A stretch of DNA of 6,006 bases from Planctomycetaceae bacterium. GTDB lineage: Bacteria; Planctomycetota; Planctomycetia; Pirellulales; Thermoguttaceae. The notes under the pieces were generated by a model. The model saw only the letters and a list, made by a program, of their open reading frames with translations. It was not told the DNA's origin and did not search any database. Position numbers and translations under genes: made by a program. Shown in pieces: positions 1-5,983 of the stretch. The DNA is taken from assembly GCA_031288765.1 (NCBI GenBank), contig JAITQV010000445.1, forward strand, positions 1 to 6,006, given 5' to 3'. How positions within the stretch are numbered: the stretch's first letter is position 1; the number at the start of each line of letters is the position of its first letter.

Positions 1-183
1 CATTTGGATTCCAGCAATCGTTTTCACGAATTATTTAATTCCAAAAATGAAGTGGAACTTGAAAAAGAATTAAACAAACTCAGTAAAGATGTTGTATTTG
101 CAAAAATAAACGGCAGCATCGAATATCTTCAAAAAAATTTAACTTTGAGTAAAATTATCCGGACCAATGTTGATAGACGGTAA
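1..183 (+). CDS. C-terminal fragment of an unrecognised protein (5' end outside window)
   Basis: Frame 1 is open from the first base to a TAA at 181-183, giving 60 residues that start HLDSSNRFHELF and end IIRTNVDRR. The fragment is rich in Lys, Glu, Asn and Leu and looks helical, with an amphipathic run (EVELEKELNKLSKD, about residues 18-31). It has no membrane segment and no motif that I recognise. By hand count it is about 31% G+C, against about 45-48% in sampled parts of the minus-strand genes, so it may have a different origin or evolve faster. It converges on the FAD oxidoreductase gene. That it is coding is supported only by the open frame and plausible composition; no function is proposed. 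Confidence 0.55.
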   Translation, partial: HLDSSNRFHELFNSKNEVELEKELNKLSKDVVFAKINGSIEYLQKNLTLSKIIRTNVDRR

Positions 184-449
184 TGAATATTATGATAGCG
201 TTCATTACTGCGTTGCCCAACAAATGTTCTAGCCCTGTGTTTGCCTAATAAATTTGAAATAGCCTAAAATCATCAGTACGATAATAGAATTTAGGACATT
301 TTTAAGCACTGCAACAAGAAATGAAATAAATTATTATTTCTATAATATTCAAAAAGCAACAAATTTGTTTAGAAATAGTGTTTTGTACATATTATTATCT
401 GTACTTTCCATAAATTTTTGGAAAGTACAGTCATAATGAATCTAAAATT
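184..449. other. AT-rich convergent intergenic region
   Basis: This gap lies between two converging genes and is very AT-rich: lines 301-360 and 361-420 are each only about 20-22% G+C. The one clear structure is the 12-bp hairpin at 399-430. A weak 7-bp AT-only hairpin at 323-340 and a 21-codon ORF at 183-248 were judged to be chance. I see no tRNA, repeat array or insertion-sequence end. Confidence 0.7.
399..430 (-). terminator. Hairpin after the FAD oxidoreductase gene, possible bidirectional terminator
   Basis: CTGTACTTTCCA (399-410) and TGGAAAGTACAG (419-430) are perfect reverse complements: a 12-bp stem with an 8-base loop. It starts 19 bases beyond the TAA of the oxidoreductase gene and sits between two converging genes, where a shared terminator is expected. 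Neither strand has a real U-tract directly after the stem; the minus-strand transcript continues AUAAUAAUAU. It may therefore be a non-canonical terminator, a 3'-end stabilising stem, or a palindromic protein-binding site. Confidence 0.55.
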
Positions 450-2555
450 TTAAGGAATGGGCGGTGTTTGTAAAATAAGTTGTACGGCATCGACAACAAC
501 ATAACCGGTTGTTCCGGTATTCGAAATAATGATCGTTGCCGTTTTATCGAACGGAAATATCCCAAGCAGTACAAAAAGATTATCAAGCGGCGGCTTTTTC
601 GTCTGATCAACCAAAACCGTACTTTCGCCGTCCCGATGAACAATCTTTACCGGAACTGTTACGGAACGGTTCGGATTCGGCGTGTAAGAAACCCGAACAC
701 TGTAATTCCCCGGTTGCGTAATCTTGAACAAAAACTCCGCCGACTTATTGCCTTTATTTTCGTCGGCATCGTGAATGTAACCGGCTTCGACAAATTTGGG
801 CATCGAAGAACTGTTACTCCAATTTCCAATCAGTTTTGCGGAATCGTTATCAAGAACAATTCCCTCCAACTTGTCCGCGTCAATATTATTGGAATTAATA
901 TTATTTTGCCCCGAATAAAACAGACGTTGTCCGTCCGCAATAAGACGTTCCCGAAGTTTTTCATAATCAAGTTTCTGTACGTCAATATCTTCATTAACCG
1001 CTAAAACCGCGGCGGTTGCGGCACTCTGACCAAGAATCATAAACACCGGTTCCATTCGGATTGACCCGAAGGCAATGTGAGAACTGCTCACACAAACCGG
1101 CACAAGCAAATTCGTACACTGTTCCCGCTTCGGCACAATAGACCCAAAATCAATTCCGTACGGTCCTCGCGGCGAAACTCCAATATCGCCTTCATTCTGG
1201 ACGCTTCCTTCCGGCGTAACATAACGGCGGACATTATGCGAATCAAGCGCGTAAGAACCCAACCCAACCGGTTTGGGACAACGCCGCTTCGCCATACAAT
1301 CAAGCTCCGTTGTAACATATTCACCAACCATACGCCGCGCTTCCCGTACATATATCTGATGAGACCAATTTTCATTGTCCGTAAATTCGTCTTTGGCAAG
1401 ACCCCACCGTAACATTTTCTCGCGAACATCATCGGGAACCCGTTCATCATTAGCAAGAAAATACATTAAACCCTGTTGATATTTTTTATGTTCGGTAATG
1501 ATTTCCTTCCGGCGTTCGTAGGATGCGTCGGGATAATCGTAATTCATTCCGATAAAATCCGTACTAAACGGTCCATGATTATTCGTATCGGTTTTATGAT
1601 TGGGAATCCGGTCGAACTTGTCAAACGTTTCACGCCAACCGGTTTGAAAAATACGAACACATAATTCATAATCGTTCGGATTATAACCTTCCGGTTTCGG
1701 AAACGGAACCCGATTGGGTTCGTGATCCGTCAGACACATCCGAAAACAATAGGCTTGAACACGATGATCAGCCTCGCCGCGAATCCCCGGTTTACTGTCG
1801 TCAATATATTTAAGCCGTCCGCTCTTCGGATCACCGGAAATCACATAAGGATCAACCGGTTTCTTAAACCAATGCCCGTGATGTAATATGCCGACTTGAT
1901 TACCGTTCCACGTTTCGCCGTATTGATCGTTTGATTCACGTCCGACATGATAGTCCACCCCCGCAGCCGCCATCAAATCGCCTTCATAAGTTGCATCAAT
2001 AAACATTTTGCCCGCAAAGGTTTGACCGTCCAATGTTGTAATCGAAATTATTTTTGTTCCGGTTTTCTTGACACCGTTCCGGCGGTCAAGCAGGACGTTG
2101 CGGACAACCGGAATATCAAACTCGGCAATCCATGCATCAAACACCGCTTCGGCAATATGCGGTTCAAAAATCCACATCGTTTTGTCGTCATGAAGCATTG
2201 CTTTTGTTCCTTGCCCGACATTGGTGTATTCGGATATTTTTTGCCACCGCCATGTTTTTTCGTTCTGATAAACAGCATAAATCCGTTGATAAAATTCACG
2301 CGAAAGACCGCCGACTGTGCCGGTGTTACCGGAATCCGTGAAACCAAGACCGCCGCTGCTAAGACCGCCAAGATGTTTGTCGGGCGAAACGATAATAACC
2401 GATTGCCCCATTTTCTTCACCTGCACCGCCGAAGTAACCGCCGCACTCGTTCCGCCGTAAATCACAACATCAAATTGCTGCGCTTTACCGAAAACAAATA
2501 CCGAATAACAAAAAAAGACGGCAACAAAACAAAATGAAATAAAGATTTTTGACAT
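450..2555 (-). CDS. Exported FAD-dependent oxidoreductase with golvesin-like C-terminal domain
   Basis: A 701-residue protein of the FAD_oxidored type (PF12831-like), common in Planctomycetota and related phyla and sometimes labelled xanthan lyase or putative FAD oxidoreductase; its substrate is unknown. Residues 1-23 are a hydrophobic Sec-type leader with a single Lys and no twin arginine. The Rossmann FAD site follows: FDVVIYGGTSAA at 28-39, with the beta-2 strand ending at IIVSPDKHLGG (54-64), where Ser57 replaces the usual ribose-binding acid. Other family blocks are GGLSREFY (82-89), EPHIAEAVFDAW (131-142), DATYEGDL (187-194) and a motif around 493-520 (SSHIAFGSIRMEPVFM). From about 563 to 697 there is a beta-rich segment (NWSNSS, PGNYSVRVSYTPN, VVVDAVQLI) like golvesin/Xly carbohydrate-binding-like domains. 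It probably acts in the periplasm on sugars or glycans; this is inference. The start ATG has no Shine-Dalgarno; CCTCC lies 10 bases upstream. The frame is intact, and the gene ends 19 bases before a hairpin. Confidence 0.9.
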   Translation of the reverse strand: MSKIFISFCFVAVFFCYSVFVFGKAQQFDVVIYGGTSAAVTSAVQVKKMGQSVIIVSPDKHLGGLSSGGLGFTDSGNTGTVGGLSREFYQRIYAVYQNEKTWRWQKISEYTNVGQGTKAMLHDDKTMWIFEPHIAEAVFDAWIAEFDIPVVRNVLLDRRNGVKKTGTKIISITTLDGQTFAGKMFIDATYEGDLMAAAGVDYHVGRESNDQYGETWNGNQVGILHHGHWFKKPVDPYVISGDPKSGRLKYIDDSKPGIRGEADHRVQAYCFRMCLTDHEPNRVPFPKPEGYNPNDYELCVRIFQTGWRETFDKFDRIPNHKTDTNNHGPFSTDFIGMNYDYPDASYERRKEIITEHKKYQQGLMYFLANDERVPDDVREKMLRWGLAKDEFTDNENWSHQIYVREARRMVGEYVTTELDCMAKRRCPKPVGLGSYALDSHNVRRYVTPEGSVQNEGDIGVSPRGPYGIDFGSIVPKREQCTNLLVPVCVSSSHIAFGSIRMEPVFMILGQSAATAAVLAVNEDIDVQKLDYEKLRERLIADGQRLFYSGQNNINSNNIDADKLEGIVLDNDSAKLIGNWSNSSSMPKFVEAGYIHDADENKGNKSAEFLFKITQPGNYSVRVSYTPNPNRSVTVPVKIVHRDGESTVLVDQTKKPPLDNLFVLLGIFPFDKTATIIISNTGTTGYVVVDAVQLILQTPPIP

Positions 2556-2664
2556 GATAATTTTTGGAGGTTAATATCTGAAAATTGATTACGGACAACG
2601 GATTAAATAACAATTCCGCCGTTTGAAATTCGGTTCGTTTATTATTGTGAACGGTTATATTTTT

Positions 2665-3741
2665 TTATGTTACGGCGGGTTTTTCAAATTTTTCAATGGG
2701 CGGAGTCGGCAATTCCTTAACGAGCCGTTCAATTAAATCTTCGTTGGTCATTCCTTCGGCTTGAGCCTGAAAATTCGTACTGATTCGATGCCGTAACACC
2801 GGAACCGCACATGCCCGAATATCATCAATCGCCACCGAAAACCGCCCTTCCATTGCCGCAAGCGCTTTGCCGCCGTGAATCAAATATTGCCCAGCTCTCG
2901 GACCCGCTCCCCAATCAACCAAATCTTTGATAAATTTCGGAGACAATTCGTCACGCGGACGTGTCGCCCGAACAAGACGGGCAACATATTGAATAATATA
3001 CTGACTTACCGCAACACTATTAACCAGCTTTTGAAGATTAACAATCACTTTACCGCTCAAAATTTTACGAATCTCCACACGTTCATTACGGGTTGTTGTT
3101 GCTAAAATTTTTTCCTCTTCGGCAAGCGACGGATAATCAATCTTAATATTGAACATAAACCGGTCAAGCTGCGCTTCCGGTAACGGATATGTTCCTTCCT
3201 GTTCAATGGGATTTTGTGTTGCAATAGTGAAAAAAGGATCGGGTAATTGATAAGTTGTCTGACCGACGGTTACTTCGCGTTCCTGCATCGCTTGCAACAA
3301 TGCGGCTTGCGTTTTGGGCGGTGTACGGTTAATTTCGTCCGCCAGTAAAATATTCGTGAAAACAGGACCTTCAACGAAACGAAAATTCCGGCGTCCGTTT
3401 TCGTCTTCGTCAAGAACAGTTGTTCCGGTAATATCGGAAGGCATTAAATCCGGCGTAAACTGAATCCGCTTAAACTCAATATCAAGAATTTGCGAAATCG
3501 TACTTACCATTAACGTCTTCGCCAAACCCGGAACTCCCTCCAAAAGACAATGTCCGCGAGTAAAAATCGCTGCGAAAATTTGTTGAATCACCGGAGTCTG
3601 ACCAATGATAATTTTACCAAGTTCTTCCTGCATCAAACGGCAATGTTGACCAAATTCTTGCAACACATCGCCAAGATTGCGGGTTTTCGACGACGTAACA
3701 GGCGGAGCGGAAGACGGCGGTGCGGGTTGTTTTTCTGTCAT
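2665..3741 (-). CDS. MoxR-family AAA+ ATPase
   Basis: A 358-residue MoxR-type AAA+ ATPase, an ATP-driven cytoplasmic remodeller that usually helps mature or insert metal cofactors or assemble envelope complexes. All core motifs are visible: Walker A GVPGLAKT (69-76), Walker B ILLADE (131-136), sensor 1 in TIATQNP (172-178, Asn177), the arginine finger in LDRF (192-195, Arg194), and sensor 2 GAGPRAG (278-284, Arg282). The AAA-lid continues to near residue 345. The first 20 or so residues are a Pro/Ser/Thr-rich tail (PAPPSSAPP), probably disordered. Length is normal for the family. MoxR genes are usually followed by DUF58 and von Willebrand or TPR genes; none is seen here, where the next gene downstream (109 bases) is the FAD oxidoreductase and the gene upstream (94 bases) is thiC. 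The ATG is chosen because it is the only start before the conserved region; it has no Shine-Dalgarno. The natural client is unknown. Confidence 0.95.
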   Translation of the reverse strand: MTEKQPAPPSSAPPVTSSKTRNLGDVLQEFGQHCRLMQEELGKIIIGQTPVIQQIFAAIFTRGHCLLEGVPGLAKTLMVSTISQILDIEFKRIQFTPDLMPSDITGTTVLDEDENGRRNFRFVEGPVFTNILLADEINRTPPKTQAALLQAMQEREVTVGQTTYQLPDPFFTIATQNPIEQEGTYPLPEAQLDRFMFNIKIDYPSLAEEEKILATTTRNERVEIRKILSGKVIVNLQKLVNSVAVSQYIIQYVARLVRATRPRDELSPKFIKDLVDWGAGPRAGQYLIHGGKALAAMEGRFSVAIDDIRACAVPVLRHRISTNFQAQAEGMTNEDLIERLVKELPTPPIEKFEKPAVT

Positions 3742-3835
3742 GGGGAAATTAAAATTACAAAAAGATTAAAATGATACATTATTGTCAATAAACGTACAAC
3801 GAATCAATTGAAGTTCGGAAAAAAGACAAACCTGT

Positions 3836-5185
3836 TTACTTTTTCTGTTGCAGCAATCTTAGTTCCTGAGTTGTTTTCATCGCGCAGAATTTGGGACCGC
3901 ACATCGTACAATATTTTTCGGTTTTTTCCGATTCATTATTTGGGTTTGGACAAGTGTTATCGTTTCTGTTATCGTTTCGGGCAACACTTTTTCGTGATTC
4001 ATTATAATATTCTTTTGCTCGTTCGGGGTCAAGTGAAAGCCGGAATTGTTCTTCCCAGTCAAACGCAAACCGGGCGCGTGACAAAGCGTCATCACGTTCT
4101 CGGGCGCGGGGACGTTGCCGTGCAACATCGGCGGCATGAGCGGCAATTTTGTACGCAATCACACCTTGCCGGACATCTTCCATGTTCGGCAGACCGAGAT
4201 GTTCTTTCGGTGTTACATAACACAGCATTGCCGCACCGTGAAACGCGGCAAGTGTTGCACCGATTGCGCTGGTAATATGATCGTAACCCGGAGCAATATC
4301 GCAAACAACCGGACCAAGTACGTAAAACGGCGCACCATGACACACTTCAATTTGCCGTTTGATATTCGTTTCAATTTGGTCAAGCGGAATATGACCGGGA
4401 CCTTCAATCATCACCTGACAACCAATTTTCCACGCCCGAACAGCCAGCCGACCCATGACATCGAGTTCGCCGAATTGGGCGGCATCGGAAGCGTCATGCA
4501 AACAACCGGGTCGCAAACCATCGCCAATACTCCAGCAAACATCGTATTCCTTCATGATTTCACAAAGGTCATCAAAATGTTCATAAAAGGGATTTTCACG
4601 TTTATGAGCAACCATCCATTTTGCCGTCAAACTTCCGCCGCGTGAAACAATTCCCGCTAATCGTTGTTCCGTCAACGGCAGATGTTCTTGTAACAATCCG
4701 GCGTGAATGGTCATATAATCAACACCTTGTTTTGCCTGATGTTCCACCGCGTCCAGAAAATTCTGCGGTGTCATGTCGAGAATATCGTCAAGTTGTTCGC
4801 AAACCTGATACAACGGAACCGTCCCGACCGGAACCGTAACCTCATCAATAATCCGTTGCCGTAACAAATCAATTTCAGAACCGGTTGACAAATCCATTAC
4901 CGTATCGGCTCCATACCGTACCGCATAGCGAACTTTGGCAATTTCGCATTGCGAATCGCCGGTCAACGCGGAATTGCCGAGATTTGCATTGATTTTTGTA
5001 CGCAGGGCAATACCGATACCAATAGGTTGAAGTTTTTTTGCCAGATGAATTTTATTCGCCGGAATCACAAGCCGTCCGGCGGCAATTTCCGTGCGGATCA
5101 ATTCCGGTTCCAGAAATTCCTGTTCGGCAACAGTAATCATTTCCGGCGTAATACGTCCGGCTTGGGCTTCAAGATATTGAGTCAT
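3836..5185 (-). CDS. thiC: Phosphomethylpyrimidine synthase ThiC
   Basis: A radical-SAM enzyme of thiamine synthesis that rearranges 5-aminoimidazole ribotide into 4-amino-5-hydroxymethyl-2-methylpyrimidine phosphate in the cytosol. At 449 residues it is the short form, lacking the N-terminal extension of the roughly 630-residue E. coli type. Conserved blocks seen in order: RTKINANLG (62-70), MDLSTG (97-102), MTIHAG (158-163), SRGGS (181-185), GDGLRPGC (221-228), EGPGHIPLD (261-269), APGYDHITSAIG (298-309), CYVTPKEHLGLP (322-333), and the cluster motif CTMCGPKFC (Cys426, Cys429, Cys434; CX2CX4C). His265 and His303 are the likely metal-site histidines. Between about 395 and 420 there is an unusual Asn-rich linker with an extra Cys412, built from direct repeats. 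The ATG overlaps the stop of the upstream membrane gene (ATGA), which implies translational coupling; only a weak purine-rich stretch precedes it. No TPP riboswitch lies directly upstream in the window. Confidence 0.97.
   Translation of the reverse strand: MTQYLEAQAGRITPEMITVAEQEFLEPELIRTEIAAGRLVIPANKIHLAKKLQPIGIGIALRTKINANLGNSALTGDSQCEIAKVRYAVRYGADTVMDLSTGSEIDLLRQRIIDEVTVPVGTVPLYQVCEQLDDILDMTPQNFLDAVEHQAKQGVDYMTIHAGLLQEHLPLTEQRLAGIVSRGGSLTAKWMVAHKRENPFYEHFDDLCEIMKEYDVCWSIGDGLRPGCLHDASDAAQFGELDVMGRLAVRAWKIGCQVMIEGPGHIPLDQIETNIKRQIEVCHGAPFYVLGPVVCDIAPGYDHITSAIGATLAAFHGAAMLCYVTPKEHLGLPNMEDVRQGVIAYKIAAHAADVARQRPRARERDDALSRARFAFDWEEQFRLSLDPERAKEYYNESRKSVARNDNRNDNTCPNPNNESEKTEKYCTMCGPKFCAMKTTQELRLLQQKK
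3930..4005 (-). repeat. Direct repeats 66 bp apart flanking the ThiC linker
   Basis: GATTCATTAT occurs at 3930-3939 and again at 3996-4005, exactly 66 bases (22 codons) apart. On the coding strand both copies read in frame as Asn-Glu-Ser (ThiC residues 395-397 and 417-419). The spacing is a multiple of three and the reading frame is kept through to the Fe-S cysteines. This looks like the trace of an in-frame insertion or duplication, although a 10-bp repeat could be coincidence. Confidence 0.5.
3955..3978 (-). repeat. Perfect 12-bp tandem duplication inside thiC
   Basis: TGTTATCGTTTC is present twice, head to tail (3955-3966 and 3967-3978). On the coding strand this gives Arg-Asn-Asp-Asn twice (residues 403-410). 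It lies within the Asn-rich linker just before the Fe-S motif, and it is in frame, as expected for replication slippage in a region tolerant of length change. Confidence 0.85.
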
Positions 5186-5589
5186 TTCTTTCTTGCTAAA
5201 AGGAATTGAAAAATGTGAGAAGTCGTCAAAACGGTTAAAATGGTAAGCGTGAAGAGCGGAAAATAGTTATCGACTGCTAAAAGCTCCCAAAGTGATACGC
5301 AGAGACAAATATAATATTGCCGTATTTTTTCCGTAATTTTTTCATTGCCGTATTGTTTCTCTAAATAGGGAAGGACAAAGTTTCCCGTTAATGCCATAAC
5401 CGTAATAGTAATCCACCAACTTTGCCACGAAGTAATCAGCGGTGCCGGAACATTGCAACAATCAAGAATGAGACGACATAATATTGTAGTAATAACAATA
5501 AGATACGGAACAATATCTCTATCTCTTTCCGGTTTCGGTTCGGGTTCGTCGTCAACAGCAACCGCATTGAGTTTCGGTAATTCACGCAT
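5182..5589 (-). CDS. Small multi-pass membrane protein of unknown function, coupled to thiC
   Basis: I do not recognise this 135-residue protein. The first 25 residues are charged and Pro/Glu-rich (DDEPEPKPERDRD, 13-25) and are probably cytoplasmic. Hydrophobic stretches follow at about 26-42, 58-76, 91-106 and 109-132, giving three or four membrane passes, and the protein ends in a basic ARKK tail. Three cysteines lie in or near the first stretch (38, 44, 45) and two in the third (95, 97). I start it at the ATG at 5587-5589; a TTG at 5599-5601 would add four residues, but neither has a Shine-Dalgarno. Its TGA overlaps the thiC ATG by four bases, so the two are probably translated together, and panD ends 46 bases upstream. 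The context allows a role linked to thiamine or pantothenate precursors, such as transport, but nothing in the protein itself shows this. It could equally be a lineage-specific membrane protein caught in the operon. Confidence 0.75.
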   Translation of the reverse strand: MRELPKLNAVAVDDEPEPKPERDRDIVPYLIVITTILCRLILDCCNVPAPLITSWQSWWITITVMALTGNFVLPYLEKQYGNEKITEKIRQYYICLCVSLWELLAVDNYFPLFTLTILTVLTTSHIFQFLLARKK

Positions 5590-5596
5590 GGTGTTT

Positions 5597-5612
5597 AACA
5601 ATATAACAATAT
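5597..5612. repeat. 8-bp tandem repeat in the panD-membrane gene spacer
   Basis: AACAATAT is repeated twice in tandem (5597-5604, 5605-5612) within a nearly GC-free spacer just before the membrane protein gene. The stretch could serve as an unstructured leader for a start lacking a Shine-Dalgarno. No convincing -35/-10 pair accompanies it, so no promoter is called. Confidence 0.4.
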
Positions 5613-5635
5613 TTTAATATTTTGCATTGATACGA

Positions 5636-5983
5636 TTAGTTGATATGATTAAATTTATCGACTTTAATGATTGTTGGTTTGTACTGAGCGAGTTCTTTTT
5701 CGTCAACATGGGTATAAGTTAAAATCACAATCACATCGCCAATCATTCCGGCACGCGCCGCAGGTCCGTTGAGAAGCATTGTTCCCGAACCGCGTTCGCC
5801 TTCGATTGCGTAGGTAATAATTCGGGAGCCGTTGTTGAGATTCAAAACGTGAACCTGTTCATGCGGCAAAATATCTGCCGCTTCCAAAAGAATCGGATCA
5901 ATAGTAATACTTCCCTCGTAATCAAGATCCGTACCGGTCAAGGTTGCTCGGTGGATTTTTGATTTGAGCATGATTCGCTGCAT
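5636..5983 (-). CDS. panD: Aspartate 1-decarboxylase proenzyme PanD
   Basis: A cytosolic pyruvoyl enzyme that decarboxylates L-aspartate to beta-alanine for pantothenate and coenzyme A. The 115-residue chain aligns without gaps to the E. coli numbering over its first 77 residues. Lys9, His11, Arg12 and Tyr22 precede the self-cleavage site Gly24-Ser25 (YEGSITID), where Ser25 becomes the pyruvoyl group. Arg54, Thr57 and Tyr58 (SRIITYAIEGERGS, 53-66) and Asn72-Gly73 form the active site. It is about 11 residues shorter than the E. coli protein (126), at the C-terminus, which is within family range. I keep the first ATG (5981-5983) because it gives the exact E. coli numbering; a second Met at residue 5 would also work. 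No Shine-Dalgarno is visible in the 23 bases upstream. As the first visible gene of the minus-strand cluster, its promoter must lie beyond the window edge. No other pantothenate gene is seen. Confidence 0.97.
   Translation of the reverse strand: MQRIMLKSKIHRATLTGTDLDYEGSITIDPILLEAADILPHEQVHVLNLNNGSRIITYAIEGERGSGTMLLNGPAARAGMIGDVIVILTYTHVDEKELAQYKPTIIKVDKFNHIN

Noticed and set aside
183..248. 21-codon + strand ORF whose ATG overlaps the stop of the partial gene (TAATG)
   Set aside because: It is short, has no distinctive sequence and no supporting context beyond the overlap; chance is the simpler explanation in AT-rich DNA.
323..340. Small hairpin GAAATAA/TTATTTC-like in the convergent gap
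   Set aside because: Only about 7 AT-dominated pairs with almost no loop; expected by chance at this composition.
480..1004. 174-codon + strand open frame
   Set aside because: It lies antisense within the well-supported FAD oxidoreductase gene and its Arg/Asn-rich translation looks like a shadow frame.
1947..2537. 196-codon + strand open frame
   Set aside because: It is antisense to the conserved N-terminal half of the FAD oxidoreductase, and its Arg/Asn/Cys-rich translation is typical of a shadow.
2634..2664. Possible terminator after moxR next to a T-rich run
   Set aside because: The candidate stem (GTTC/GAAC) is four pairs with a long loop, and the T-run lies on the wrong side for the minus-strand transcript.
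3760..3788. Possible promoter for moxR (TTGACA on the minus strand, complement of 3783-3788)
   Set aside because: No good -10 hexamer falls at a 16-18 base spacing; the AT-rich matches lie too near or too far.
3942..4003. Frameshift in the C-terminal part of thiC
   Set aside because: The odd linker suggested a frame error, but conserved ThiC sequence before and after (DPERAKEY and CTMCGPKFC) is in the same frame, so an in-frame insertion fits better.
4115..4645. 176-codon + strand open frame
   Set aside because: It is antisense to the highly conserved core of thiC and has no recognisable motif.
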